Positions 9,889 through 19,630 of a stretch of DNA of 64,000 nucleotides are shown here, piece by piece. The first letter of the stretch is position 1; the number at the start of each line of letters is the position of its first letter. The stretch is from Georhizobium profundi (GTDB lineage: Bacteria > Pseudomonadota > Alphaproteobacteria > Rhizobiales > Rhizobiaceae). The notes beneath the pieces were generated by a model. That model was not told the DNA's origin, did no database searches, and was given only the letters and a program-made list of their open reading frames with translations. The stretch lies in NCBI RefSeq assembly GCF_003952725.1, contig NZ_CP032509.1, positions 496,001 through 560,000 of the forward strand. Reading direction: 5' to 3'. Both the position numbers and the translations under genes were made by a program.

Positions 9889-12800
9889 GCTTCACCTCCC
9901 TCTTCATCGTCCGCGTCGCCATTGGCCCACTCGGCGACACGCGCGAGATGGTCGTACTCGCCTCCATAGTCGCGGGCCTTGGCGGGAATGATGCGTGAAG
10001 CGAACCCACGCCGGCCGGTTTGGAGCACAGCTATGAAGCCGGCTAACCGATCGAGCGACTGCATGCCGAGATCGGCCGCGCTCATATGGGTCCCGTCATC
10101 GGCGGAATTGGCACTGCGGCGGTCCTTGCCCTCCAACTCATCGACCAGCAATCGGTCGGAAGGCTTGAGGCGCACATATTTCAGTGAGTTCGGGGTTCGT
10201 GGGCCGACGCGCTTGAAGCCACCATCGAGAAGGGCTGCGGCTTCAAGCGGCAATTGCGGATCGAGAAGACTGCGCGCCTGCTTGCGCGACGGCTCCGTGC
10301 CCGACTTGAAATCGATGATATCGACGGTGCCATCTTCGCGCAGATCCACGCGGTCGGCTATGCCGGACAAAAGCACGCCGGTCTGCCGAACCGGGATCTC
10401 CGCGTGCAGCTCCGTATGGCGCTCGGCAATCTCTCCGTTTCGCTGCCGCTCCCATTCGAGCCAGTGGCGCGCCACGTGATCGAAGCGCGGGCGCCACAGG
10501 ACCTCGACATGATGCGGCAGGCGCTGGGCGGCGAAGCACTCGTCGGCAATGCTTTCCAGCAGCAGATCGGCATCGGGATGATCGATGTCGGGGCAGCGGC
10601 TGATGAAGGTTTCCAGAACCTCGTGATAAAGCGTTCCCCGCTCGGCCACGCCCGGATCGCGAATGAGCTCGGCCAGGGGGTCGAGACGGAGCACCTTGCG
10701 GGCATAGATTGCGTAGGGATCACGCCGCAGCGTCTTCACTTCGCTGAAGGAGTAGCGCTTGGGCTGGGCTTCCAGGGGCGGACGCGGTTCTGGCCGTGAT
10801 GCCTGCGGCACGGGCTCGCGGTGATCGAGAAGCGCTGCCTGCGCAAGTATCTGGGCTCCGCGCAGGCGCATCGCAGCCGCCTCGGTCTCACCCGCAACCG
10901 CAAGCAGCCGTTGCAGCCAGCGCGAAGCGACGGTCGGCGCGCCGCCGGAGCGGGTCGATCGGCTGAGAACGACGTTTTTTGCCCCGAGCGCCATCTGAAA
11001 ATCATGGGCAGCCAAGCCGATCCGGCGTTCGGGCGGCTCAAGCCCGATCGACGCCTTCATCGGTCGCGACAGAAACGGATCCTGGCCCGGCCGCTGCGGC
11101 CAGGAGCCTTCGTTCAAGCCAGCAAGCAGCAGCGTGTCGACATCCTGCAGCCGCGCCTCGAGCGCGCCCCAGATGAAGATGCGCGGGTGAGCCGTCACAT
11201 CCGGCTTCACGATCTCGCCGGCGAGAAACGCGGCTGCAATATCAGCCCAGTCGGTGCCGTCCGCAGAGATTTCAGCACGCGCCGCGATGAGATCGGCAAA
11301 AAGTCCTGCCAGTTTGCTCCCCGCCTCGCCGCCCCAGAGATTGCCGAGTTCGCCCCGATCATCGGCAGCGACGCCTTCCAGCACCCGCGCGGTCAACTCC
11401 GCCCATTGCGCAATCGTCAGCCGTCCAGGAGCGGCATCGGCGCGGCGGCTGGTCAAGAAGCGTGCGAAGCGGCCGGCAAGCGGCGCCACCGCCGCTTCCA
11501 CGCGCAGCGTCATCACGCGGGCGGCCGCAACGTCCTCATCGGAGATGCGACGTCGCCATGCAGGCTGGTGTCGGCGCTCCGACCGGGTCGTAGCCTCAGC
11601 ATCCAGCAGTGCCGTCAACGCAGTGACATCGACATCGCCAAGCGTGCCACGCAGGGCAATGCGCTCGAAGATGCTGGCTGCCCGGCGCTTTTCATCAGGC
11701 TCCATGCCGAAGCGGGCCAGCGGATGGCCGAGCAGCGCCGTCAGCGCGACCGGATCGCCGGGTTCCATGACGGTATCGAGCAAGAGCCGCAGCAACGTGC
11801 CTTGGGGCGTCGAGGACAGCGGCAAGCCGCCGGAATCGTTCGCTTCGATACCGAAACGGCGAAGCTCGATCGACACGCGGCGGGCGAGATTGCGATCCGG
11901 GGTGACGAGCGCCACGCGCTGTTTCGGATTTTCCGCCGCCAGCCGCATCGCCACGGCCAGCGCCGTCGCTTCTTCGCGTTCGCCGCCTGCTTCGATGACC
12001 GTCACGCCTGCGAAGGCGGCAGGATCGACCGCGCCGACCCCGTGCCAGTGATCGGTGGCCTGGGCGGGCAGAAGCGCCGTTGAAACCAGCCGGTTCCGCG
12101 CGGCGATCGTGTCGGATATATCGCCGAGCGGCGTCACCATCTCACGCGCAGCGTCGAGCCGGTCGAGGAGACGGCTGAGACCAAATTGAGGATGCGCTGC
12201 GACCGCCGGGTCGGACAACAGCCCGGCCTCTCCGCCGACCAGCGGCCAGATGTCATCCGCAATGCCGAGATCGAGGCCGGGAAAGATGACGGCGCCGTGC
12301 TCCAGCGTCGCAATGGCGGCAATGAGGTCTGCCGTCGCCGGGATCGAGCCGGTCGACCCGGCGACGATGACGGGCCCGTCTGGCGGATTGGCAAGCATGC
12401 GCGCGATTTCGGCCGACATCGCTGCGTTGCGGTGCAGCGCCGGATCGGAACGGCTGAGTTCTCCAAGCCGCGCTGGCCAGAAGCTGCGGGCGATCTTCAT
12501 GAATTCGAGCGTGAGCTGCCACCAGGTGCCGAAATCCGCCGCCTCCAGCGCATCGAGCGCCGCCCAGTCGCCGCCATGCGTGCCCATTGCATCGATGAGA
12601 TCGCGCAGATCGCGCGCCAACCACACCGCATCGGCGGGCGTTGCCGGCACGACCAGCGAATCGAAGCGGCCGTCGCCAAGGGCTGCCGGCAGTGCCGCTT
12701 TCCAGCGTTCAACGAGGCTTGCGAGCTCCAACACCGCCTCGACGGAGCCGATCGGGGGCGCGAGATCGAGTGTCGCGGGCATCTCGGCATCGAAAAAGCC

Positions 12801-13067
12801 GCCATCCTCATCCAGTTCGCCGAGCGCCTTCAACGTCGGCAGGATGGCGCTGCCCGTTCCGACGACATCTACGAATTCGGAGCGCAACGACCGCACGGCG
12901 CGCCTTGTGGGGAGGTAAATCGTCGCGCGCGCCAGCGACAGCGGATCGTTCGGGTCATAGCGGAAACCCGGCACGAGATCGCCGGCACAAAGGCTCTCGG
13001 CGAGGATGCGCAGGAGCGGCGCACCGGGGGGAATCGTGAAGAGACGCTTCTGCATGGTTGCAGCCAT
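9885..13067 (-). CDS. addB: Double-strand break repair protein AddB
   Basis: Partner of AddA. About 1060 residues from the ATG at 13067, which overlaps the upstream stop as TGATATG; starts at 13094 or 13055 are possible. It begins with the FTIPPGAPLL segment usual for alphaproteobacterial AddB. The C-terminal RecB-type nuclease motif is visible as DIIDFKSG. I see no GxxxxGKT Walker A in the N-terminal part and no C-terminal cysteine cluster like the Fe-S site of Bacillus AddB. This suggests the subunit contributes a nuclease and recognition rather than ATP-driven unwinding. Confidence 0.94.
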   Translation of the reverse strand: MAATMQKRLFTIPPGAPLLRILAESLCAGDLVPGFRYDPNDPLSLARATIYLPTRRAVRSLRSEFVDVVGTGSAILPTLKALGELDEDGGFFDAEMPATLDLAPPIGSVEAVLELASLVERWKAALPAALGDGRFDSLVVPATPADAVWLARDLRDLIDAMGTHGGDWAALDALEAADFGTWWQLTLEFMKIARSFWPARLGELSRSDPALHRNAAMSAEIARMLANPPDGPVIVAGSTGSIPATADLIAAIATLEHGAVIFPGLDLGIADDIWPLVGGEAGLLSDPAVAAHPQFGLSRLLDRLDAAREMVTPLGDISDTIAARNRLVSTALLPAQATDHWHGVGAVDPAAFAGVTVIEAGGEREEATALAVAMRLAAENPKQRVALVTPDRNLARRVSIELRRFGIEANDSGGLPLSSTPQGTLLRLLLDTVMEPGDPVALTALLGHPLARFGMEPDEKRRAASIFERIALRGTLGDVDVTALTALLDAEATTRSERRHQPAWRRRISDEDVAAARVMTLRVEAAVAPLAGRFARFLTSRRADAAPGRLTIAQWAELTARVLEGVAADDRGELGNLWGGEAGSKLAGLFADLIAARAEISADGTDWADIAAAFLAGEIVKPDVTAHPRIFIWGALEARLQDVDTLLLAGLNEGSWPQRPGQDPFLSRPMKASIGLEPPERRIGLAAHDFQMALGAKNVVLSRSTRSGGAPTVASRWLQRLLAVAGETEAAAMRLRGAQILAQAALLDHREPVPQASRPEPRPPLEAQPKRYSFSEVKTLRRDPYAIYARKVLRLDPLAELIRDPGVAERGTLYHEVLETFISRCPDIDHPDADLLLESIADECFAAQRLPHHVEVLWRPRFDHVARHWLEWERQRNGEIAERHTELHAEIPVRQTGVLLSGIADRVDLREDGTVDIIDFKSGTEPSRKQARSLLDPQLPLEAAALLDGGFKRVGPRTPNSLKYVRLKPSDRLLVDELEGKDRRSANSADDGTHMSAADLGMQSLDRLAGFIAVLQTGRRGFASRIIPAKARDYGGEYDHLARVAEWANGDADDEEGGEA

Positions 13068-13068
13068 A

Positions 13069-13809
13069 TCAGCGGGTGGCAGAAAAATCCGCAATGACGG
13101 CTTCGGCCGCGCCGATTGCTTCGGGTGTGCCCACCGTCAACCAGTGACCCTTTAGCCGGATTCCATGCAGCCGGCCCGCTGCTATCGCCGCGTCGAAAAA
13201 CCGGTTCAACGAGAACGGTTCGCGCGGAGCATCGCCTAGCAATCGCGGATGCAGGATCATTGCGCCGCAATAGATCAGCGGATCGGCCAGTCCCTCGCGG
13301 TAGCGGGACAGCCGGCCATTGGCCTGCATAACGAAATCGCCGCCGGCCTTTTCGTGACCGGTGCTCTGGCTCGGTTCGGCCGTGAGCATCAGCATGTCCA
13401 TCGTGTCCGGGTCGAAGGCAGACCAGAGACGGGCGATGTTGGTGTCGTTCGCATCGCTCGGCTCGAGCCAGAAACTGTCGGCATTGAGAAGAAGGACGGG
13501 CGCCTTGCCGAGCAGGTGGGCAGCCTTCACCACGCCGCCACCGGAATCCATCAGGTGGTCTCGCTCGTCTGAAATCGACACCCAAGGCGTGAGCGGCGCA
13601 AGATGCGCTTCCATTTGATCGGCGAGATGATGGACGTTGACGACGACCTGGTCGACGCCATCAGCCTTGAGGAGATCGATGAGATAGTCGATCATCGGCC
13701 GCCCAGCGACAGGCACGAGCGGCTTCGGCGTGCTCAATGTCAGCGGACGCAGGCGCGTGCCGAGCCCTGCGGCCAGGATCATCGCGCGCTTTTCAAGCCT
13801 GTCGGTCAT
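13069..13809 (-). CDS. murU: MurU-like sugar-phosphate nucleotidyltransferase (N-acetylmuramate-1-P uridylyltransferase family)
   Basis: 246 residues from the ATG at 13809; the longer upstream frame is antisense-like sequence inside the previous gene. The N-terminus carries the nucleotidyltransferase signature LAAGLGTRLRPLT (about residues 12-24) with the following KPLVPVAGRPMIDY. The upstream gene encodes an AmgK-type sugar kinase, and its end overlaps this start by 17 nt. In Pseudomonas, AmgK and MurU act in turn on MurNAc to make UDP-MurNAc. That pairing is the main reason for preferring MurU over a generic glucose-1-phosphate enzyme. Substrate is inferred. Confidence 0.8.
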   Translation of the reverse strand: MTDRLEKRAMILAAGLGTRLRPLTLSTPKPLVPVAGRPMIDYLIDLLKADGVDQVVVNVHHLADQMEAHLAPLTPWVSISDERDHLMDSGGGVVKAAHLLGKAPVLLLNADSFWLEPSDANDTNIARLWSAFDPDTMDMLMLTAEPSQSTGHEKAGGDFVMQANGRLSRYREGLADPLIYCGAMILHPRLLGDAPREPFSLNRFFDAAIAAGRLHGIRLKGHWLTVGTPEAIGAAEAVIADFSATR

Positions 13810-15316
13810 CGCCAGCACCTGAACCGAAAACGCCTGCGGTCTCGTACCACGACCGCAGTTCCGCCAGATCGGGGTGGCGCAGCGCTTCGGCCACATAGCT
13901 GCGCATGCGCGGCAGATGGCGAAGATAGCCCGGCTTGCCGTCCCGCTGCTTGAGGCGAACGAAGATGCCAAGGATCTTAGAGCCGCGCTGCGCCTGCATC
14001 AGGGCAAGCGCCCTGCGGAATGCGGGCTCATCGAATGGTCCCAGGCCGTGCCGCGCCGCGACATAGGCAGCGACCAGCCGATCCGCCATCGGCTGTTCGA
14101 TCGTGACGCGGGCATCCTGCACGATCGACGCCACATCATAGGCCGTCGGTCCCAGCATCGCGTCCTGAAAATCGATGATGCCGAGCCTGTCGACCCGTTC
14201 GCGATCGCCGCGCCAGATTAGGTTGGGCGAATGGTAATCGCGCAGGACGACATGAGCTTCGCTGCCCTCCAGCGAGGCAACCGCTTGGCGCCAGAGGGTG
14301 ATGTAGTCCTCCCGCTCGGTGGCAGAGGGCGGCGTTCCGCGCTCATGCGCCAGATACCAGTCCACCAGAAGCTCGACTTCGATCTGCATCGCGCCAAGAT
14401 CATAAGCCGGCAAATGGTATGTCTCGCTGCCGACGGGCAGGGCACCGGGAACGGGGGTAACGTGCAGCTGCGCGAGGGCCTCGACGGCGGCAGTGTAGCG
14501 TTCCTCGATCGGAGCGCCCGACGGGTCCAGCAAACCTTCCGATCCAAGGTTCTCGACGATGAGGAAACCCTGCTCCAGGTCGTCAGCTCGGATGTCGGGC
14601 GCGCTGAAACCTTTGCTCTTCAGCCATTTCGCCATGGCGACGAAGGGTCGAACGTCCTCAGCGAGATGCGCAATGCGCGAATAAGGCTTGCCATCGCGGA
14701 TGATGGGTCCATCGGGCTGGGCGGGGGCGTTCATCAGGATGAACGGTGAGGCGCCATCGGCGACCAGACGTTCATAGGCCCGGCTCGAAGCGTCTCCGAG
14801 CAGGAAGCGTCGCTGAACCCCTTTAAAGCCCGATGCATCGAGGAAGGCCCGCGCCGCCAGCGTCCGATCGATCCGTGCGATAGTCTGGTCGGGAGCCCGG
14901 ATGTGCACGGTTCGCGCGTCGGCCGTTTCGCCTTCCGCGATCGTCAGATGGATGGCACGTTCCGGAAGCATATTTCCTGCGCGCTCAGGCCACTCGACCA
15001 GCACGACACCGGTCGCGACGGCTTCGTCGAAACCGAGTTCGGCGAGTTCATCGGGGTCCGTGATGCGGTAGAGATCGAAATGCGCGATCGTCAGGCGCAG
15101 CTCGTAGGATTGAACCAGCGTAAAGGTCGGGCTCGGCACGTCGAGATCAGGATCGTCCGCAACCGCGCGGATCAGGGCGCGCGCGAAGGTGGATTTGCCG
15201 GCGCCCAGTTCGCCCGACAGCGCAAGTACGTCGCCGTTTCGCAGCATGACCGCGATGTCTTCGGCGAGCCGCTCGGTCGCCCGTTGGTCGGCGAGATGAA
15301 GGAGCCTTTCGCCCAT
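13793..15316 (-). CDS. tsaE: TsaE (tRNA t6A) - AmgK-like sugar kinase fusion
   Basis: 507 residues in two domains. Residues 1 to about 150 are TsaE/YjeE, the ATPase needed for t6A37 tRNA modification: P-loop GELGAGKST at 35-43, then PSPTFTLV and HFDLYR. From about 165 to the end it is an APH/choline-kinase-fold phosphotransferase with LRDYHSPNLIW (catalytic Asp and Asn, near 360) and IIDFQDAMLGP (metal-binding Asp). This second half resembles AmgK, the anomeric kinase for MurNAc/GlcNAc. The gene follows divL by 12 nt and overlaps murU. Whether the two halves act together is unknown. Confidence 0.9.
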   Translation of the reverse strand: MGERLLHLADQRATERLAEDIAVMLRNGDVLALSGELGAGKSTFARALIRAVADDPDLDVPSPTFTLVQSYELRLTIAHFDLYRITDPDELAELGFDEAVATGVVLVEWPERAGNMLPERAIHLTIAEGETADARTVHIRAPDQTIARIDRTLAARAFLDASGFKGVQRRFLLGDASSRAYERLVADGASPFILMNAPAQPDGPIIRDGKPYSRIAHLAEDVRPFVAMAKWLKSKGFSAPDIRADDLEQGFLIVENLGSEGLLDPSGAPIEERYTAAVEALAQLHVTPVPGALPVGSETYHLPAYDLGAMQIEVELLVDWYLAHERGTPPSATEREDYITLWRQAVASLEGSEAHVVLRDYHSPNLIWRGDRERVDRLGIIDFQDAMLGPTAYDVASIVQDARVTIEQPMADRLVAAYVAARHGLGPFDEPAFRRALALMQAQRGSKILGIFVRLKQRDGKPGYLRHLPRMRSYVAEALRHPDLAELRSWYETAGVFGSGAGDDRQA

Positions 15317-15328
15317 GCGCCTGCTTCT

Positions 15329-17875
15329 CTATTCCGCTGCCACGGTTTCGAGCCGGCTTCCGGCGGGCAGGCGGCAGATGATCGTCGTGCCGCGTCCTTC
15401 GACGCTGTCCACCTCGACGCGGCCGTCATGCAGGCTGACGAAGCTGTCGACGATGGAGAGACCGAGGCCGGCGCCACGACGACGACCGCCCGAGCCATGG
15501 CTCTCGAACCGCGAAAAGATCGTCTGCAGCATGTGCGCTGGGATGCCGGGACCCTGGTCAGACACCGAGAAAACGATGTCGCCGGCCTCGCGGCGGCAAC
15601 GCAACTGGATCTGCGATCCCTCCGGCGCGAAATTCGCGGCGTTGCTCAGGAGCTTGGAGAGGATCTGGCGCACCCTCTGCCGATCGGCGACGAAGGTGCC
15701 CGGATGGGCGGGGGCGTCGACGGCGAGCGTCAGATCGCCCTCCTTCAGCCGATCGCTCATCAGGCTCGCCGCCTCGTCGAGAAGTTCGGCAATGTCGATC
15801 TCGCTGCGCTCCAGCGTCATGATGCCGGCATCGACCGTGGCGAGATCCAGGATGTCGTTGACGATCATCAAAAGCACGGAGGAGGACGTCGCGATGTGCT
15901 CCACATACTCGGCCTGCTTCGGATTGAGCGGCCCCGTCGTTTCGGTACGAAGCAGGTCGGCGAAACCGATGATGTTGGTAAGAGGGGTGCGCAACTCGTA
16001 GGAGACGTGCTTGACGAAGTCGTTCTTCAGCGCGTCCGCCTTGCGCAGCGCGTCGTTCTTCTCGGTCAACGCCTTTTCGACGCGCGCGCCATCCGTCACG
16101 TTAACGAAGGTGAGCATGGTCTGCGCGTTTGGCAGCGGCACGACGGCGTAATCGAGGATCAGCCCTGTCTTGAGATCGAAGCGGCCGGAATAGCTGCGGC
16201 GCTCTTCATCCAGACTGGTGATGATGGCCGAGAAATTGCGCCAGCCATCGTCTTCAGGATAAGCCGGCTCACAAACACGCGTGATGGTGCTGATATGCGT
16301 GCCGGGCTGCGCCTCGGCTTCGCCGATGCCCCAGAGAACGCGGAAGGCGGGGTTCGACAGCTTCAGCCGGCCATCGGCACCGAACACACACACCGCTTCG
16401 GCAAGATGATCGATGGTCTCGCCCTGCACCTTCACGAGCGTGTTGTAGCGCTGCTCCAGATCGACCTGCTCGGTGAGATTTTCGAAGACCCAGGTGGCTC
16501 CGCCCTGTGGGTGCGCCGTCGCGAACACGTTCAGCGTGCGGCCATCCGGCAGGTACCAGAAGTTCTGCTGCGGCTCGACGCTCTGATAGACGGCGAGCAT
16601 CTGGTCCTTCCAGTCGCGCCAGGAGTGCTGCTCCGGCAACTTCCCGTCGACCCGCAGACGCTCCAGGAATTCCGCGTTGCCCGGCCGCGTCTCCAAGAAG
16701 GGCGTTTCGAGCCCAAACAGCTTCTGGAACGCCTGGTTGTAGAACTGCAGGCGCTGTTCGCGATCGAAGATCGCAACGGCTGTGGCCAAATGGTCGAGCG
16801 TCTCGGAATGGCTGCGCAGCGTGCGGGCAAGTTCCTCGCGCACGGCCTCGACATCGCTGATGTCGCTCGCCATGCCGGCCACGCCCATCGTCGAGCGCGC
16901 TTCCACCACGTCGTAGATCGTCCGGTTGCCGCGCACTACCGTCGACAGCTTGTCGGCAAAGGGGCGATCGGGCGTCGCTGCCATTCGGATGCGCTCGCGC
17001 TGGTGCGTGCCGATCAATTCGAGTTCGCGGCGCACCGCGTCTTCGCCATCCACGGCCTCGACAGCATGTGCATAGGCGCTGTTCACCCACAGAAGCCGGC
17101 CATCGGCCTGGCGGACCCAGAAGGGTTGGTCGATCGCATCCAGCACGTTCTGGATCGTTTCCATCGTCGTGGCCAAGCGGTCACGCTCGGCCTTCAGCGA
17201 TGCGAGTTCTGCCCGCAGGTCTCCCAGCGCGAGGAACCGCACGAAGGCGCGGCCACCGGAAACGCGGCCTTGCGCCTCGAGCAGCTGGCCGCGCTGCGTC
17301 TCGATCACCACGTCGAAGGTCTCGCCACGAGCGCGCAAGAGATCAACCGCGTTTTCAAGCAAGGCGGCGGACTTCGCCTCCAGCCAGCGCCCGAAGGCGA
17401 GGAACGCGGCACGGGTTTCAGGCGCGCCTGCCTCGGTCGGCAGGTCTCCAAGAAGAACGGCGGAATTGTCATCGCCGTCCCAGACGATGATCCGGCGATC
17501 CTTGTCGACGATCAGCGCGTCGTAGCGGTCGATCTGTGTGGTGGCATCGCCGAGCCGGACCTTCAGCTCGACATTCTCGGCTTCGATCTTTGCCTTTTCG
17601 CGGATGAGCCAGATGGCAGACAGAAGCGCGGCCGAGACCGCGCCGATGACCGTTGCGCCACCGACGACGTCGATGGATGACAGCGCCCAACCGAAGGGGA
17701 GCGGGATCGCTTCCGCCGCAAACGCCAGATCCGGCGCCACGATCAATGCGGAGCTACCGGCGAAAGAGCTTGTCCAGATCGGTTTGCGCAAGTATCCGCG
17801 CGATGCGGCCGGTCGTGTTCCGTCATCCGCACTCCCATCGTCAGGCGCACTTTGTGTCCCGTCAGACCCCGACAT
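15329..17875 (-). CDS. divL: DivL, PAS-rich sensor-kinase homologue with Tyr instead of the acceptor His
   Basis: About 848 residues from the ATG at 17875 (GAGAGGA 6 nt upstream; a GTG at 17914 is possible). One hydrophobic segment near residues 60-80, a coiled coil, then several PAS-like modules. The DHp motif reads HVSYELRTPL, so the usual phospho-acceptor histidine is Y626. The ATP-binding boxes are intact (SNAANFAPEG, DQGPGIP, GAGLGLSIV). This Tyr is the hallmark of DivL, which in Caulobacter and rhizobia binds DivK and modulates CckA and hence CtrA. Upstream of tsaE-amgK and downstream of ahcY. Confidence 0.95.
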   Translation of the reverse strand: MSGSDGTQSAPDDGSADDGTRPAASRGYLRKPIWTSSFAGSSALIVAPDLAFAAEAIPLPFGWALSSIDVVGGATVIGAVSAALLSAIWLIREKAKIEAENVELKVRLGDATTQIDRYDALIVDKDRRIIVWDGDDNSAVLLGDLPTEAGAPETRAAFLAFGRWLEAKSAALLENAVDLLRARGETFDVVIETQRGQLLEAQGRVSGGRAFVRFLALGDLRAELASLKAERDRLATTMETIQNVLDAIDQPFWVRQADGRLLWVNSAYAHAVEAVDGEDAVRRELELIGTHQRERIRMAATPDRPFADKLSTVVRGNRTIYDVVEARSTMGVAGMASDISDVEAVREELARTLRSHSETLDHLATAVAIFDREQRLQFYNQAFQKLFGLETPFLETRPGNAEFLERLRVDGKLPEQHSWRDWKDQMLAVYQSVEPQQNFWYLPDGRTLNVFATAHPQGGATWVFENLTEQVDLEQRYNTLVKVQGETIDHLAEAVCVFGADGRLKLSNPAFRVLWGIGEAEAQPGTHISTITRVCEPAYPEDDGWRNFSAIITSLDEERRSYSGRFDLKTGLILDYAVVPLPNAQTMLTFVNVTDGARVEKALTEKNDALRKADALKNDFVKHVSYELRTPLTNIIGFADLLRTETTGPLNPKQAEYVEHIATSSSVLLMIVNDILDLATVDAGIMTLERSEIDIAELLDEAASLMSDRLKEGDLTLAVDAPAHPGTFVADRQRVRQILSKLLSNAANFAPEGSQIQLRCRREAGDIVFSVSDQGPGIPAHMLQTIFSRFESHGSGGRRRGAGLGLSIVDSFVSLHDGRVEVDSVEGRGTTIICRLPAGSRLETVAAE

Positions 17876-17981
17876 TCGTCGTCCTCTCCGCAGCCCGGTG
17901 GACCGGCCTTCCACTGAAATGAAAGAGCCCCATCACGCGGGACCCGTCGCGGCGCCCCAGTTGTCCCCATGAAGCGCGCGC

Positions 17982-17996
17982 GAATCGTATGGTTAA
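17982..17996 (-). promoter_or_regulatory. Candidate CtrA half-site plus CcrM GANTC site upstream of divL
   Basis: On the minus strand, TTAACCAT (17989-17996) matches the short CtrA recognition motif, and a GANTC methylation site (17982-17986) follows three bases later. Both lie about 110-120 nt upstream of the divL ATG. Motif match only; no promoter boxes are resolved. Confidence 0.4.
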
Positions 17997-18034
17997 GGGT
18001 ACCTTTTCGCTGAATCGCCGAAAAGGCCGGAGCA

Positions 18035-18072
18035 CCAAAAAGTAAGGCCGCGCCCTTTGGAAGGCGCGGCCT
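18035..18072 (-). terminator. Intrinsic terminator of ahcY
   Basis: A strong hairpin with arms AAGGCCGCGCC and its complement GGCGCGGCCTT lies directly downstream of the ahcY stop. On the minus strand it is followed by ACTTTTTGG, a short U-tract. Confidence 0.88.
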
Positions 18073-18100
18073 TGATCGGCTCAGGTCGGGAGACTGAGGA

Positions 18101-19525
18101 TCAGTAGCGGTAGTGTTCCGGCTTGAACGGGCCGGTCTGCGACACGCCGATATAGTCGGCCTGCTCGGATGACAGCTCCGAAAGCGTCGCGCCGAGCTTG
18201 GCGAGATGGAGCTTGGCGACCTTCTCGTCGAGGTGCTTGGGCAGAACGTAGACTTCGTTCTGATACTGCTCGCCACGCGCGTAGAGTTCGATCTGTGCCA
18301 AGACCTGGTTGGTGAACGAGGCCGACATGACGAAGGACGGGTGACCCGTCGCGTTGCCGAGGTTGAGCAGGCGGCCTTCCGACAAAAGGATCATCCGCTT
18401 GCCGCCCGGGAACTCGATCATGTCGACCTGGGGCTTGATGTTGTCCCACTTGAAGTTCTTGAGCGCAGTGACCTGAATTTCGTTGTCGAAATGGCCAATG
18501 TTGCCGACGATCGCCATGTCCTTCATCTCGCGCATATGCTCGAGGCGAATGACGTCCTTGTTGCCGGTGGTCGTGATGAAGATGTCGGCCGTCGAGGCGA
18601 CATCCTCGAGCGTGACGACCTCGAAGCCGTCCATGGCAGCCTGCAGTGCGCAGATCGGGTCGACTTCCGTAACCTTGACGCGAGCGCCGGCGCCTTTGAG
18701 CGAGGCAGCCGAGCCTTTGCCCACATCGCCATAGCCGCAGACGACGGCAACCTTGCCGGCCATCATGACGTCGGTGGCGCGGCGGATGCCGTCGACCAGC
18801 GATTCCTTGCAGCCGTACTTGTTGTCGAATTTCGACTTGGTGACGCTGTCGTTGACGTTGATCGCGGGGAAGGGCAGCAGGCCCTTCTTCTGCAGCTGGT
18901 AGAGGCGGTTCACGCCGGTGGTGGTCTCTTCCGTCACGCCCTTGATGGCGTCGCGCTGGCGGGCAAAGAAACCCGGCGTGGCGGCGAGGCGCTTCTTGAT
19001 CTGCGCGAACAGGATCTCTTCTTCTTCCGAACCCGGGTTTGAAAGCACGTCCTCGCCGGCTTCAGCGCGGGCGCCGAGCAGGATGTACATGGTCGCATCG
19101 CCGCCATCGTCGAGGATCATGTTGGAGGTGCCGCCATCGGTCCACTGGAAGATGCGGTCGGTGTAGTTCCAGTAGTCTTCGAGCGTTTCACCCTTGACGG
19201 CGAAGACCGGCACGCCGGTTGCGGCGATCGCCGCTGCGGCATGATCCTGCGTCGAGAAGATGTTGCACGATGCCCAGCGGACTTCGGCGCCGAGAGCCGT
19301 GAGCGTCTCGATCAGCACCGCAGTCTGGATCGTCATGTGAAGCGAACCCGTGATACGGGCGCCCTTCAAAGGCTTGCTCTCGCCGAATTCCTCGCGGCAA
19401 GCCATCAGGCCCGGCATCTCGGTTTCGGCAATGGTGATTTCCTTGCGGCCGTAGGCTGCAAGCGACATGTCGGCAACGAGGAAATCGTCACCCTGGGCAG
19501 ACTGCGTCTTGATGGCTGTGCTCAT
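18101..19525 (-). CDS. ahcY: S-adenosylhomocysteine hydrolase AhcY
   Basis: NAD-dependent enzyme that splits S-adenosylhomocysteine into adenosine and homocysteine, clearing the product inhibitor of methyltransferases. 474 residues from the ATG at 19525, which has GGAG 6 nt upstream; the ATG at 19531 directly abuts that GGAG and is less likely. The Rossmann motif [15 protein letters not shown] and the C-terminal HYRY end typical of the family are present. Monocistronic: its own terminator follows and a palindromic operator candidate precedes it. Confidence 0.97.
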   Translation of the reverse strand: MSTAIKTQSAQGDDFLVADMSLAAYGRKEITIAETEMPGLMACREEFGESKPLKGARITGSLHMTIQTAVLIETLTALGAEVRWASCNIFSTQDHAAAAIAATGVPVFAVKGETLEDYWNYTDRIFQWTDGGTSNMILDDGGDATMYILLGARAEAGEDVLSNPGSEEEEILFAQIKKRLAATPGFFARQRDAIKGVTEETTTGVNRLYQLQKKGLLPFPAINVNDSVTKSKFDNKYGCKESLVDGIRRATDVMMAGKVAVVCGYGDVGKGSAASLKGAGARVKVTEVDPICALQAAMDGFEVVTLEDVASTADIFITTTGNKDVIRLEHMREMKDMAIVGNIGHFDNEIQVTALKNFKWDNIKPQVDMIEFPGGKRMILLSEGRLLNLGNATGHPSFVMSASFTNQVLAQIELYARGEQYQNEVYVLPKHLDEKVAKLHLAKLGATLSELSSEQADYIGVSQTGPFKPEHYRY

Positions 19526-19630
19526 CGTCATCTCCGAAAGCGCGTCGAAGGCTCGCATGCGTGCAAGCCCAGTGACGGCAAAATAGCGTCATGGGCGCCC
19601 CATATCAGGGATCGGCGCCCCCATCAACTC

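Noticed and set aside
14903..17680. 925-codon open frame on the plus strand opposite divL and tsaE-amgK
   Set aside because: It lies wholly antisense to two genes with clear domains, has no recognisable motif and arises from high GC3 on the other strand.
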